Positions 1 through 6,225 of a DNA stretch of 39,196 nt are shown here, piece by piece. Source of the DNA: an uncultured Lachnospiraceae bacterium (GTDB lineage: Bacteria > Bacillota > Clostridia > Lachnospirales > Lachnospiraceae); NCBI GenBank assembly GCA_946558695.1, contig CAMNTQ010000031.1, positions 1 to 39,196 on the forward strand, given 5' to 3'. Numbering within the stretch: position 1 is the stretch's first letter; every line of letters starts with the position of its first letter. The translations under genes and the position numbers were made by a program. The notes below the pieces were generated by a model. The model had not been told where the DNA came from, did not search any database, and worked only from the letters and a program-made list of their open reading frames with translations.

Positions 1-51
1 AGCACACGGCTGTTAACCGTGGGGTTGTTGGTTCGAGCCCAACTCGGGGAG
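1..51 (+). tRNA. tRNA-Asn (GTT), 5' end cut off by the window
   Basis: The visible part runs from the 3' strand of the D stem to the discriminator base. The anticodon loop CTGTTAA (10-16) carries GTT, there is a T-loop GGTTCGAGCC, and the 3' acceptor strand TCGGGGA is followed by discriminator G at 51. CCA is not encoded. The D-stem bases AGC at the very start fit an intact D arm, so this copy may be functional, but its 5' acceptor half lies outside the window. Confidence 0.85.
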
Positions 52-60
52 TTTGGAAAA

Positions 61-91
61 GCTTGTAAACATCAATGTTTGCAGGCTTTTG
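61..91 (+). terminator. Rho-independent terminator after tRNA-Asn
   Basis: A 10-bp stem (61-70 with 77-86, including G-U pairs) with a 6-nt loop is followed directly by TTTT. It sits 10 bp past the tRNA 3' end, as expected for a tRNA terminator. Confidence 0.6.
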
Positions 92-351
92 TTATACCTA
101 AAATGGGAGAGAGAAATTCTAGAAAGCAATGTACTGTTAACCGAAAAAGATAATACTCAATGGCTCAATGAAAGAGTTACATTTATTGAAACATATCATT
201 AGGCGTTTAGTAGTGGCTTTTTGCGCAATATGGGAAAATTGTAGTTTAGGATTATGCTTGCTTAGGAATGGCAACAATGAAAAATAAAAGAAGGAAAAAT
301 TATCTACGGGATATATGGAAGCAAAAGTAAAGGTTCGTCTTTTCATGTAAT

Positions 352-389
352 GAAACCTTGTATTGAGTTTATGCAGGGTTTCTTTTTTT
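352..389 (+). terminator. Putative Rho-independent terminator
   Basis: GAAACCTTG at 352-360 pairs with CAGGGTTTC at 374-382 (with a G-U pair), and a run of seven T follows. No gene is visible just upstream, so it may insulate the kinase module's promoter from the tRNA or be left from a lost gene. Confidence 0.55.
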
Positions 390-395
390 AATCAA

Positions 396-424
396 TTGAA
401 GATAGTCGGAGAATAGATTATAAT
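396..424 (+). promoter_or_regulatory. Promoter of the small-protein/kinase operon
   Basis: A TTGAAG -35 box at 396-401 and a perfect TATAAT -10 box at 419-424 are separated by 17 bp. This is the only good sigma-A promoter upstream of the operon at 475. Confidence 0.6.
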
Positions 425-474
425 ATATGAATAATCAAATAAGTGAAAGCAATAAAAATTAAGAGGGTGATGAA

Positions 475-759
475 TTGGCTTCGCGAATAGCTGAATACGA
501 TGAGAAAAGCGGCTTGCCTTTTGATCGTGGATATTTAGAGTGTGGCTTGCCATGTTTTTTACAGGAATCTATAGAGCAGATGAAAAAGGCATGGAAGAAA
601 CTAGACGCAGGGGAAGAGTATCTGCAATGGGACTGTGATTTCTGTAATCTGCAAAGCGATATCAACACAACAGAAGTAAATGGAATGATAAGCAGTGAAC
701 AGGCGTGGTATTTGCGGGAAAAATATCTGCGTATAGAAAAACATGAATTTATTGAATGA
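475..759 (+). CDS. Small partner protein of a HipA/CtkA-like kinase (94 aa)
   Basis: The start is a TTG at 475, just after the ribosome binding site GAGGGTGA; the ATG at 470 is out of frame and stops after six codons. The 94-residue product is acidic and soluble, with a CDFCNL motif and another Cys pair (LECGLPCF), and no membrane segment. It lies 31 bp upstream of a HipA-like kinase in the same operon. Small ORFs of this size preceding CtkA/HipA-like kinase genes are, as far as I recall, recurrent in Lachnospiraceae, so it may be the antitoxin or regulatory partner. That role is inferred from position only. The Cys residues could bind a metal, but I cannot assign a named family. Confidence 0.7.
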   Translation: MASRIAEYDEKSGLPFDRGYLECGLPCFLQESIEQMKKAWKKLDAGEEYLQWDCDFCNLQSDINTTEVNGMISSEQAWYLREKYLRIEKHEFIE

Positions 760-790
760 TAATTAAAAGAAAGGAATATGATGTTCGGAT

Positions 791-1699
791 ATGATAGATT
801 TTACAGAATTACCCAAAAGAAATAAATCATACGCGGGGGCAAATGGAAGCAAAATATCGGTTGTATATAACGGGGAACAGTATATGCTTAAATTTCCGCC
901 GCATCCGGTGAAAAATCAAGATATGAGTTATAGCAACAGTTGCATTTCGGAGTATTTGGGATGTAAGATATTTGAAAAAGCAGGGGTTCCTGTGCAGGAA
1001 ACGATTCTTGGAACATATAAGACAAAAAAGGGTGTGGAAAAAATTGTTGTTGCATGTAAAGATTTTACTTCTGTTGGGATTGAACTACAGGATTTTGCGT
1101 CTTTAAAAAATCAGATTATTGATTCAGAGCGAAATGGATATGGCACAGAGCTTGCGGACATTCTTTCTGTATTTGATGAACAGACGGCAATGGAGCCGGA
1201 GAAAATAAGAGAACGATTTTGGGATATGTTTATTGTGGATGCTTTTATTGGTAACTGGGACAGACATAATGGTAATTGGGGTTTTTTGTATCATGTACAA
1301 TCGGATGAATTAACACTGGCGCCAGTTTTTGATTGTGGGAGTTGTTTGTATCCACAAGCAGATGAAAGAATGATTATGAAGATTCTTGCAGATAAACAGG
1401 AAATTAATCATCGCATTTTTAATATCCCGTTATCGGCTATTCAGAACAATGGAAAGAAAATTAATTACTACGAATTTATTTCTGCGTTAGACAATGAGGA
1501 GTGTAATAGAGCATTGTTACGGATTTTATCGCGGATAGATATGAAGGAGATTTTTAATGTAATTGAAAAAACACCATTTATCAGTGATTTGCAAAAAGAG
1601 TTTTATAGAACAATGTTGATGGCAAGGAAGGAACGTATCTTGGAGTATTCTGTAAAACGAATGTCTAAACAAGTAAGCAAATATGAGATGGAAAGATAG
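791..1699 (+). CDS. HipA-domain (CtkA-like) Ser/Thr kinase, 302 aa
   Basis: The protein has the HipA C-terminal kinase fold signature. The catalytic loop reads GNWDRHNGNWGF around residues 154-165, and the metal-binding segment PVFDCGSCLYP follows around residues 178-188, in place of the canonical DFG. An N-terminal lysine in YMLKFPPHP is the likely ATP-binding lysine. At 302 aa it is shorter than E. coli HipA (about 440 aa) and lacks the HipA N-terminal subdomain, like CtkA-type kinases. Family members phosphorylate protein substrates and can arrest growth. The upstream partner and the position between tRNA-Asn repeats suggest a mobile toxin-antitoxin-like or phage-defence cargo; the target is unknown. 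The SD AAAGGA is rather far (about 15 nt) from this start. Confidence 0.85.
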   Translation: MIDFTELPKRNKSYAGANGSKISVVYNGEQYMLKFPPHPVKNQDMSYSNSCISEYLGCKIFEKAGVPVQETILGTYKTKKGVEKIVVACKDFTSVGIELQDFASLKNQIIDSERNGYGTELADILSVFDEQTAMEPEKIRERFWDMFIVDAFIGNWDRHNGNWGFLYHVQSDELTLAPVFDCGSCLYPQADERMIMKILADKQEINHRIFNIPLSAIQNNGKKINYYEFISALDNEECNRALLRILSRIDMKEIFNVIEKTPFISDLQKEFYRTMLMARKERILEYSVKRMSKQVSKYEMER

Positions 1700-1711
1700 T
1701 ATTAGTATTAG

Positions 1712-1729
1712 TTTTTTGGTGTGCGACCG
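1712..1729 (+). repeat. Module-end motif, copy 1
   Basis: The 18-bp string TTTTTTGGTGTGCGACCG abuts the truncated tRNA-Asn copy and lies 12 bp past the kinase stop codon. A similar string (15 of 18 identical) occurs at 2412-2429 after the next ORF. It may be part of a recombination site. Confidence 0.45.
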
Positions 1730-1732
1730 TGT

Positions 1733-1965
1733 CAATGGTAGAGGACACGGCTGTTAACCGTGGGGTTGTTGGTTCGAGCCCAACTCGGGGAGCTTGAAAA
1801 AAACCGTAAACATTAGTGTTTGTGAGTTTTATATATCTAGAGATAAGTGAGAAGAAATTTTGACAGGCAACATACGGTTAAGCGAAAAAGATAAGCCTCA
1901 ATAGCTCAATGAAATAGTCAGATTTGTTAGAAGTTTAGTAGTTTTTTACTCGAAATGGCGGGTTT
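1733..1965 (+). repeat. Direct repeat copy B: degenerate tRNA-Asn 3' fragment plus flank
   Basis: Positions 1733-1792 match tRNA-Asn from the D loop (CAATGGTAGAG) to the discriminator, including anticodon GTT. The 5' acceptor strand is missing: GTGCGACCGTGT stands there instead of a TCCCCGA-type strand. A D-stem C is changed to G, so this is not a functional tRNA. The flank to about 1965 resembles 52-240, including a decayed terminator hairpin at 1801-1833. It is best read as an attachment-site-like scar of an island inserted at tRNA-Asn. The rest of 1966-2011 shows nothing recognisable. Confidence 0.7.
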
Positions 1966-2050
1966 TTATTCTAGTCAATATAAAGCAGAAATGGAAACAT
2001 GAAAGATTTAATTTAAAGATGCAATAAAGGAATTTGGTGATTATGTCATT

Positions 2051-2389
2051 TTGCTTTCATCAAAAGAATTACGAACTAAAATTATTAACTCAAAAGAAGG
2101 GGTTGAAAATAGATTTGGTATGGAAACGGGATTAATTTATTATAGAGATTTATCAGATTTTTGTGAGATGGGTGTTTATCGAAGAACAGGAAGTATATTG
2201 GATCCTTATTTTGTGAAGAGTATAGTTCCATATAAACAACAAAATGAATGGAGAATGATACTTACTGGGGATTCCAATATACAGTTAAATCAATTTGATG
2301 AATATATTATTAAAACTCCACCATTTGAATTTGCAACAATTTTTGAAACACTTGAGTTTTTAAATGGGTTTTCAGTAAAAGGCATATAA
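2051..2389 (+). CDS. Unrecognised 112-aa ORF, probably a 5'-truncated remnant
   Basis: The first usable start in the frame is a TTG at 2051 without a convincing ribosome binding site. The frame is open and protein-like back to 2012 (reading KDAIKEFGDYVILLSSKE), which suggests that an N-terminal part has been lost. The product is soluble. The segment IVPYKQQNEWRMIL resembles the Y-x-x-x-x-EWR pattern near the end of DUF2971-like proteins, often found near mobile elements and defence genes. That link is tentative. It is the only ORF between tRNA-fragment copy B and the second module-end motif. Confidence 0.4.
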   Translation: MLSSKELRTKIINSKEGVENRFGMETGLIYYRDLSDFCEMGVYRRTGSILDPYFVKSIVPYKQQNEWRMILTGDSNIQLNQFDEYIIKTPPFEFATIFETLEFLNGFSVKGI

Positions 2390-2411
2390 TGATGAAAATG
2401 GCGATAATTAA

Positions 2412-2429
2412 ATTTTCGGTATGCGACCG
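2412..2429 (+). repeat. Module-end motif, copy 2
   Basis: ATTTTCGGTATGCGACCG matches the motif at 1712-1729 at 15 of 18 positions and likewise lies just past the last stop codon of its segment. Unlike copy 1 it is not followed by a recognisable tRNA fragment, although CGTTGGCAGA vaguely echoes CAATGGTAGA. Confidence 0.4.
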
Positions 2430-2467
2430 CACCCGTTGGCAGAATCCAGGAAGGAAACTGGATTGTT

Positions 2468-2731
2468 GTGACTTATATAGGGAAAGTGAAAGGAACTGAT
2501 ACAAAGAATGTAACGGTCATTAAAATTACGGACAATGACTCTAATACAGTCAAAAAGGAACAAAAAAAGATGAAGATTAAGGCCGCTGATGAAAAAGTGT
2601 ATGCAACGGCGGGGTGTCGCGCCTTGGCATTGTCCTTCCCGATGATTGTATTTTCGAACAGGACGGAACGGCATCAGCGCCAGTTAATGGGATTAAGTTT
2701 GACATGCTGGAAAAAAGGGTTCTTTTGTTAG
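2468..2731 (+). CDS. Doubtful 87-aa ORF in decayed DNA
   Basis: The ORF opens with GTG 2468 behind a weak AAGGAAA. The first 50 residues are hydrophilic and Lys-rich and look protein-like (VTVIKITDNDSNTVKKEQKK). The end (after about residue 50) changes character and is rich in Cys and Trp, as expected after a frameshift; another frame over 2640-2720 reads more naturally. No family is recognised. It is most likely a broken gene in the same decayed patch as the GGDEF relic downstream. Confidence 0.2.
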   Translation: MTYIGKVKGTDTKNVTVIKITDNDSNTVKKEQKKMKIKAADEKVYATAGCRALALSFPMIVFSNRTERHQRQLMGLSLTCWKKGFFC

Positions 2732-2790
2732 CAATATTGAGCCAGATAATGCAAAACCGGATAAGTCTGTTCTCTTCTTAAATATTCCGA

Positions 2791-3036
2791 TTGAGAGAAA
2801 AAGCAAAACGGATGGTGGCGTTTGTGGAAACAGATATAGACAGTGTATCTGAGAAGGCATTTGAGGCTAAAGAAAAAATCAAAGAGGCAGGTTATCACGT
2901 TTCCATCGGAACAGCGTCAGGGGAAGGAAGTGCGGTCTCCATTGTGAAGGTGGCGGAGATAAGAATGTATGAGGATAAAAAGCGGTATTATATGGAACAT
3001 GGGGACCGGAGGAAAAATGGGCCGAGGACACCTTAA
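2791..3036 (+). pseudogene. C-terminal relic of a GGDEF (diguanylate cyclase) domain
   Basis: The frame has only a TTG (2791) as first start and no ribosome binding site; a stop lies four codons upstream. The 81 residues keep the end of a GGDEF domain: YHVSIGTASG matches the central beta strand after the active site, and EIRMYEDKKRYYMEHGDRR matches the terminal AD-x-x-MY-x-x-K helix, with AD changed to AE. The GGDEF catalytic loop itself is absent, so it cannot make cyclic di-GMP. The fragment is a relic of a longer gene. Confidence 0.6.
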
Positions 3037-3050
3037 AGAAGTAAAGGAGG

Positions 3051-3090
3051 GTGCTGCCGCACCAATAAAAAGTGCGGCAGTGTTTTCGTT
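3051..3090. terminator. Terminator hairpin between the GGDEF relic and the MerR gene
   Basis: GTGCTGCCGCAC (3051-3062) pairs with GTGCGGCAGTG (3072-3082) around a short A-rich loop, followed by TTTTCGTTT on the plus strand. It also lies just past the end of the minus-strand MerR gene and may serve both directions. Confidence 0.65.
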
Positions 3091-4223
3091 TATCTCTGTA
3101 CGAAAGGCGGCGTAGTTATTCCTTTCATGTTGAAGGCAGTTCCGAAGAGATTCATGATGCGGCAGCTTTCGGTTACAGCGTAATATCTGTTACATTCTGG
3201 TGAATCCTGATAAGCATGGAACCAGTTTAAGCCGACAAACATAGTAAAGAGAAAAAATCCGATCAGGGTTATCAGCCACGGCCAACCGAGCGCACCCATT
3301 AGCAAAGTCATCACCGCAGTATAAATCACCGCTGCAGCAATAATATGCGAGACTTTCTGAAAAAAGTTTTTTAAGGTATTAGATAAAAGGTATAGGGCTG
3401 CTACATATATGATGATCAGGAGCCAGAAAACTGCCAGGTGCAGTCCGCTTAAGACTACATTTGCCGAATACCGAAAAAACATGTAGACGGATGCGATGAT
3501 CGGACTTAGGTTCAGGGCGGATATATGAAAGACCAGTAAAAGTATTTTCATATTTGCGGTCAGGTACATTATTATATAACAGGCGATAGTTATAATAAAT
3601 GGAAAGATGAACAAAGTTTCATAAGAGGCTGCAAATGGAAAGCCATGCTCCATCGAGATTGATAATTCGGCTATTTTTTCAGAGACGGAAAAATCTCCGG
3701 CATAGGAGAGCATCCAGTTACCAAAGAAAAATGAAACGACTGCGCATAAAAAATATCCCCAGCATAACATGAGTGCCAGATTCCTATTAAACTGCTTGGG
3801 TGTCAGGAATTCTTTTGTAATATCTTCTTTTAAGACTTTTGCAAGCAGTTCACTCCATGATCTGTCATCTTCCTTTAAGATGGTTTCCGATACCGCGTCA
3901 TAAGGGAGATGGCTTTGTTTTAGATTTTCGCATACCCGTCTGACTGCTTCAAGGTTCTTTTCTTCATCTTGAATTGTTTTAAGACGGCGTGTCATAACGG
4001 TATCAAGAGTAAGCTTTCCTTTTTGCAATTCCCGAATATCGGATATTGGGATGCCAAGAACACGGAGTACCTTAATACGTTCAAGCTGTTCGACTTCTCT
4101 CATAGAATATTCCCGATAGTTATTCTCATCATTCCTCTCGGGGGAAATGAGACCTTCTTTTTCATAAAAACGTATATTTGCTTTTGTAATGCCTACTTTG
4201 GTTTCAACATCTTTAATCTTCAT
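3090..4223 (-). CDS. MerR-family regulator fused to a multi-pass membrane domain (377 aa)
   Basis: Residues 1-70 are a MerR winged-helix domain, starting MKIKDVETKVGITKANIRFY, with the family's R-F/Y-YE-x-x-GLI and NNYREY wing motifs. A helical linker follows to about residue 110. The C-terminal half, from about residue 145, contains six or seven hydrophobic segments, such as LALMLCWGYFLCAVVSFFFG and FPFIITIACYIIMYL. Typical MerR proteins are soluble and end in a ligand or dimer helix, so this one should be anchored in the membrane. The start has a strong AAAGGAGG ribosome binding site. Its promoter at 4276-4306 has the 19-bp spacer and palindrome typical of MerR control, pointing to autoregulation. 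The inducer is unknown; a membrane-active compound or envelope stress is a guess. Confidence 0.85.
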   Translation of the reverse strand: MKIKDVETKVGITKANIRFYEKEGLISPERNDENNYREYSMREVEQLERIKVLRVLGIPISDIRELQKGKLTLDTVMTRRLKTIQDEEKNLEAVRRVCENLKQSHLPYDAVSETILKEDDRSWSELLAKVLKEDITKEFLTPKQFNRNLALMLCWGYFLCAVVSFFFGNWMLSYAGDFSVSEKIAELSISMEHGFPFAASYETLFIFPFIITIACYIIMYLTANMKILLLVFHISALNLSPIIASVYMFFRYSANVVLSGLHLAVFWLLIIIYVAALYLLSNTLKNFFQKVSHIIAAAVIYTAVMTLLMGALGWPWLITLIGFFLFTMFVGLNWFHAYQDSPECNRYYAVTESCRIMNLFGTAFNMKGITTPPFVQR

Positions 4224-4275
4224 AATGGTATGCCTCCTTTGTTTTGTATTGTTTGAAATGTATTGGTTTAGGCAG

Positions 4276-4306
4276 ATTATAATGGTTAAAGCCGCTTTAA
4301 GGTCAA
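4276..4306 (-). promoter_or_regulatory. MerR-type promoter with 19-bp spacer and palindromic operator
   Basis: On the minus strand, TTGACC (-35, at 4301-4306) and TATAAT (-10, at 4276-4281) are separated by 19 bp, the over-long spacing that MerR proteins correct by DNA distortion. The spacer holds a perfect palindrome TTAAAGC-C-GCTTTAA at 4286-4300. It drives the merR-like gene starting at 4223. Confidence 0.75.
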
Positions 4307-4396
4307 CTGATTTTTTAAATTTTCCATTATTATATCATAAAAAAGATGTTGCTGTTTCTTAAGGACTGCCGATATTTTTTAAATTTATGAAAAAGA

Positions 4397-4453
4397 TTGA
4401 TAAATAATAAATTCCGGTGTAAGATAAATATAACGGTAACCGATATATGTTGA
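4397..4453 (+). promoter_or_regulatory. Promoter and putative operator of the first PadR gene
   Basis: TTGATA (4397-4402) and TAAGAT (4420-4425) are 17 bp apart. The initially transcribed segment 4426-4453 contains ATAACGGTAACCGATATATG, which recurs with two changes at 4951-4978 before the second PadR gene. CCGATATAT and a downstream ATATATTTCGG form an imperfect dyad. Autoregulation by PadR is the likely meaning. Confidence 0.6.
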
Positions 4454-4517
4454 GGGAATATATATTTCGGGTATAACATTAAAAATAAAAGCAGTCTGGA
4501 AAGGAGAGGTGGGTAAT

Positions 4518-4841
4518 ATGGCTGTAAGCAAGAATCAGATTTCCGGGAATACTGCTATGCTGCTTCTGAAACTTTTATCGGAAAAAGACATGTATGGATA
4601 TGAGATGATTGACACGCTGTCCAAGCGTTCTGAAAATGTATTTGAACTTAAGGTGGGAACTCTTTACCCATTGCTTCACAGTCTGGTACAGGGCGGTTAT
4701 CTTAACAGTTATGACCAGCAGGCGAACGGGAAACTTCGCAAATACTATCAGATAACGCCAAGCGGGAGGAAGCATCTCAATAAGATGATAGAAGAGTGGA
4801 ATACTTATGCGAAGGCAGTAGCTGTAATGATAGGCGGCTGA
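4518..4841 (+). CDS. PadR-family transcriptional regulator, first copy (107 aa)
   Basis: The product is a compact PadR winged-helix protein: LLKLLSEKDMYGYEMIDTL is the helix region, ELKVGTLYPLLHSL the recognition helix, and NGKLRKYYQITPSGRKHL the wing. ATG 4518 is chosen over GTG 4509 because the GTG overlaps the ribosome binding site AAGGAGAGG; the second copy has the same arrangement. It is a close paralogue of the gene at 5045, roughly three quarters to four fifths identical by eye. It has its own promoter and a strong terminator, and no partner gene. PadR proteins usually repress themselves and adjacent membrane-protein genes. Confidence 0.9.
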   Translation: MAVSKNQISGNTAMLLLKLLSEKDMYGYEMIDTLSKRSENVFELKVGTLYPLLHSLVQGGYLNSYDQQANGKLRKYYQITPSGRKHLNKMIEEWNTYAKAVAVMIGG

Positions 4842-4856
4842 TATTAGATGATAGAG

Positions 4857-4884
4857 GGAGCGGATGGAAATCCGCTTCTTTTTA
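4857..4884 (+). terminator. Rho-independent terminator after the first PadR gene
   Basis: AGCGGAT (4859-4865), a GGAA tetraloop and ATCCGCT (4870-4876) form a perfect stem followed by TCTTTTT. This makes the first PadR gene a separate transcription unit. Confidence 0.85.
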
Positions 4885-4921
4885 TGTTGAGAAGAAATTT
4901 GTATGAGTTTTTAATTAAGTG

Positions 4922-4978
4922 TTGACGTATATCGATTTTCGATGTAATATAAATATAACGATAGCCGATATATGTTGA
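4922..4978 (+). promoter_or_regulatory. Promoter and putative operator of the second PadR gene
   Basis: TTGACG (4922-4927) and TAATAT (4945-4950) are 17 bp apart. The spacer holds the inverted repeat ATCGA-TTT-TCGAT. The downstream block 4951-4978 repeats that of the first PadR gene, and CCGATATAT finds a partner ATATATATCGA near 5001-5011. Confidence 0.65.
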
Positions 4979-5044
4979 AATAAATAATATAATGATAAAA
5001 TATATATATCGAGATTAATGTAGAAAAAAAGAGAGGTGGACTAT

Positions 5045-5371
5045 ATGATAGTAAGCAGGAATCTGGTTTCCGGTAACACATCTATGCTGCTTCTAAAACT
5101 TTTATCGGAAAAGGATATGTATGGATATGAGATGATTGACACGTTAGCGAAGCGTTCGAATAATATATTTGAACTTAAGGTAGGAACTCTTTATCCATTG
5201 CTTCACAGTTTGATGCAGAGCGGATATCTGAGCGGCTATGACAGGGAGGCGAACGGGAAGCTTCGCAAGTATTATCAGATTACACCCGGCGGGAGGAAAT
5301 ATCTCGAGCGGCTGGTGGAAGAGTGGAATACTTATGTGAATGCAGTTGGTGTGATGATAGGTGGTGTTTGA
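5045..5371 (+). CDS. PadR-family transcriptional regulator, second copy (108 aa)
   Basis: It has the same PadR winged-helix layout as the gene at 4518: DMYGYEMIDTLAKRS, ELKVGTLYPLLHSL and LRKYYQITPGGRKYL. ATG 5045 is preferred because GTG 5036 is inside the GAGAGG ribosome binding site. Only this copy is followed by a HAAS-like membrane protein, whose start lies 2 bp past its stop codon. PadR-HAAS pairs are common in Firmicutes, where the HAAS protein acts in the membrane and PadR controls the pair. Upstream DNA matches the first copy's promoter, so promoter and gene were duplicated together, and the two proteins may share operators. Confidence 0.9.
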   Translation: MIVSRNLVSGNTSMLLLKLLSEKDMYGYEMIDTLAKRSNNIFELKVGTLYPLLHSLMQSGYLSGYDREANGKLRKYYQITPGGRKYLERLVEEWNTYVNAVGVMIGGV

Positions 5372-5373
5372 TT

Positions 5374-6132
5374 TTGAAGGCTGACAGATATTTGAAAGCG
5401 TTGACAAAATGTATCGAAAGCTCAAGAATTAGGAAAGAAATCATGAGAGAGTACCGGGATCATATTGAGGATTGTAAGGAAGTGCTGATGGAATCCGGCA
5501 TGTCAGAAGAAGAGGCCGAGGAAGAGGCAGTAAGGCAGATGGGAGATCCGGCGGAAGCAGGACGGGAGATGAACCGGCTCTACAGAGAGGTTTTAGATCT
5601 TGGCATGGTTATTTGGTTTTTGGGTATTACGACCGTGCTGCTGATAATGAGATGGACTTGGGGACTGAACGAGCATGAAACACCTTTATTTATACTTGAT
5701 CATATAGGAAGAGCATTTGTTGCATATGGCCTGCTTTTAAGTGCATGGGAGAAACACAATGACTTGGAATTAGCTTATGCATATGCAGAAAATTGGAGTG
5801 CCGGCGCAGGTGCGGTGAATAACAGCGGATTGATACTGGCGATTGGAGTAGTCTTTATGGCGCATGACATGCAGCGGGGAATGTGGATTACTTTAGTTCT
5901 GGCGGCAGTACAGATATTATTAAGAAGCTATATCCAGATGCTGAATCGGAAAAGAGAGACGGAACTTCTGTGGGAGATAGGAGTAGCAGATACAACAGTC
6001 ACTTATAAAGGGAAGGGGACATTCCGCGGTAAGCAGATAAGGATCAAGACCAGAGAAGATGAAATACAGCCGGGGACACCGATCATGATCATAGCTATGG
6101 AAGGGGCAAAGCCCGTTGTGGCAAAGGTATGA
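5374..6132 (+). CDS. HAAS-domain membrane protein with NfeD-like C-terminal domain (252 aa)
   Basis: TTG 5374 is the start I prefer: it follows the PadR stop by 2 bp and has AGGTGG 9 nt upstream; the longer frame from 5323 would overlap padR. Residues 1-75 are a HAAS/DUF1700-type cytoplasmic helical domain (REYRDHIEDCKEVLMESGMS and EEAVRQMGDPAEAGREMNRL). Three to four hydrophobic segments follow (for example LGMVIWFLGITTVLLIM and MWITLVLAAVQILL). The last 55 residues, with TYKGKGTFRGKQI and PGTPIMIIAMEGAKPVVAKV, resemble the OB fold that ends NfeD proteins. The NfeD comparison is my inference. HAAS proteins usually pair with PadR as membrane sensors or adaptors; the function here is unknown. 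Confidence 0.75.
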   Translation: MKADRYLKALTKCIESSRIRKEIMREYRDHIEDCKEVLMESGMSEEEAEEEAVRQMGDPAEAGREMNRLYREVLDLGMVIWFLGITTVLLIMRWTWGLNEHETPLFILDHIGRAFVAYGLLLSAWEKHNDLELAYAYAENWSAGAGAVNNSGLILAIGVVFMAHDMQRGMWITLVLAAVQILLRSYIQMLNRKRETELLWEIGVADTTVTYKGKGTFRGKQIRIKTREDEIQPGTPIMIIAMEGAKPVVAKV

Positions 6133-6225
6133 GGGAAAGAGTAAGCATAAGTTTTGCTCTGTTAGCTGTGGACATCTGTGGCAGAAAGAATTCTACCGCC
6201 GGATATTAGGAAACATGGTGCGGAT

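Larger units (their letters stand above)
1..240 (+). repeat. Direct repeat copy A: tRNA-Asn 3' part plus downstream flank
   Basis: This stretch is repeated in diverged form at about 1733-1965. The tRNA 3' part is nearly identical. The flank shares blocks such as GCGAAAAAGATAA-like, CTCAAT-GCTCAATGAAA-like and TTTAGTAGT-like words in the same order. The pair frames the kinase module at 475-1699. Positions 92-351 hold no convincing gene. Confidence 0.65.

Noticed and set aside
137..346. Minus-strand 69-residue ORF in the left intergenic DNA
   Set aside because: It has no ribosome binding site, low-complexity Phe/Ser-rich composition, and lies in the decayed repeat flank.
4426..5011. Possible riboswitch or T-box leader between the PadR genes
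   Set aside because: The conserved block is short and sits at the promoter; no long structured leader or T-box core is seen. An operator explains it better.
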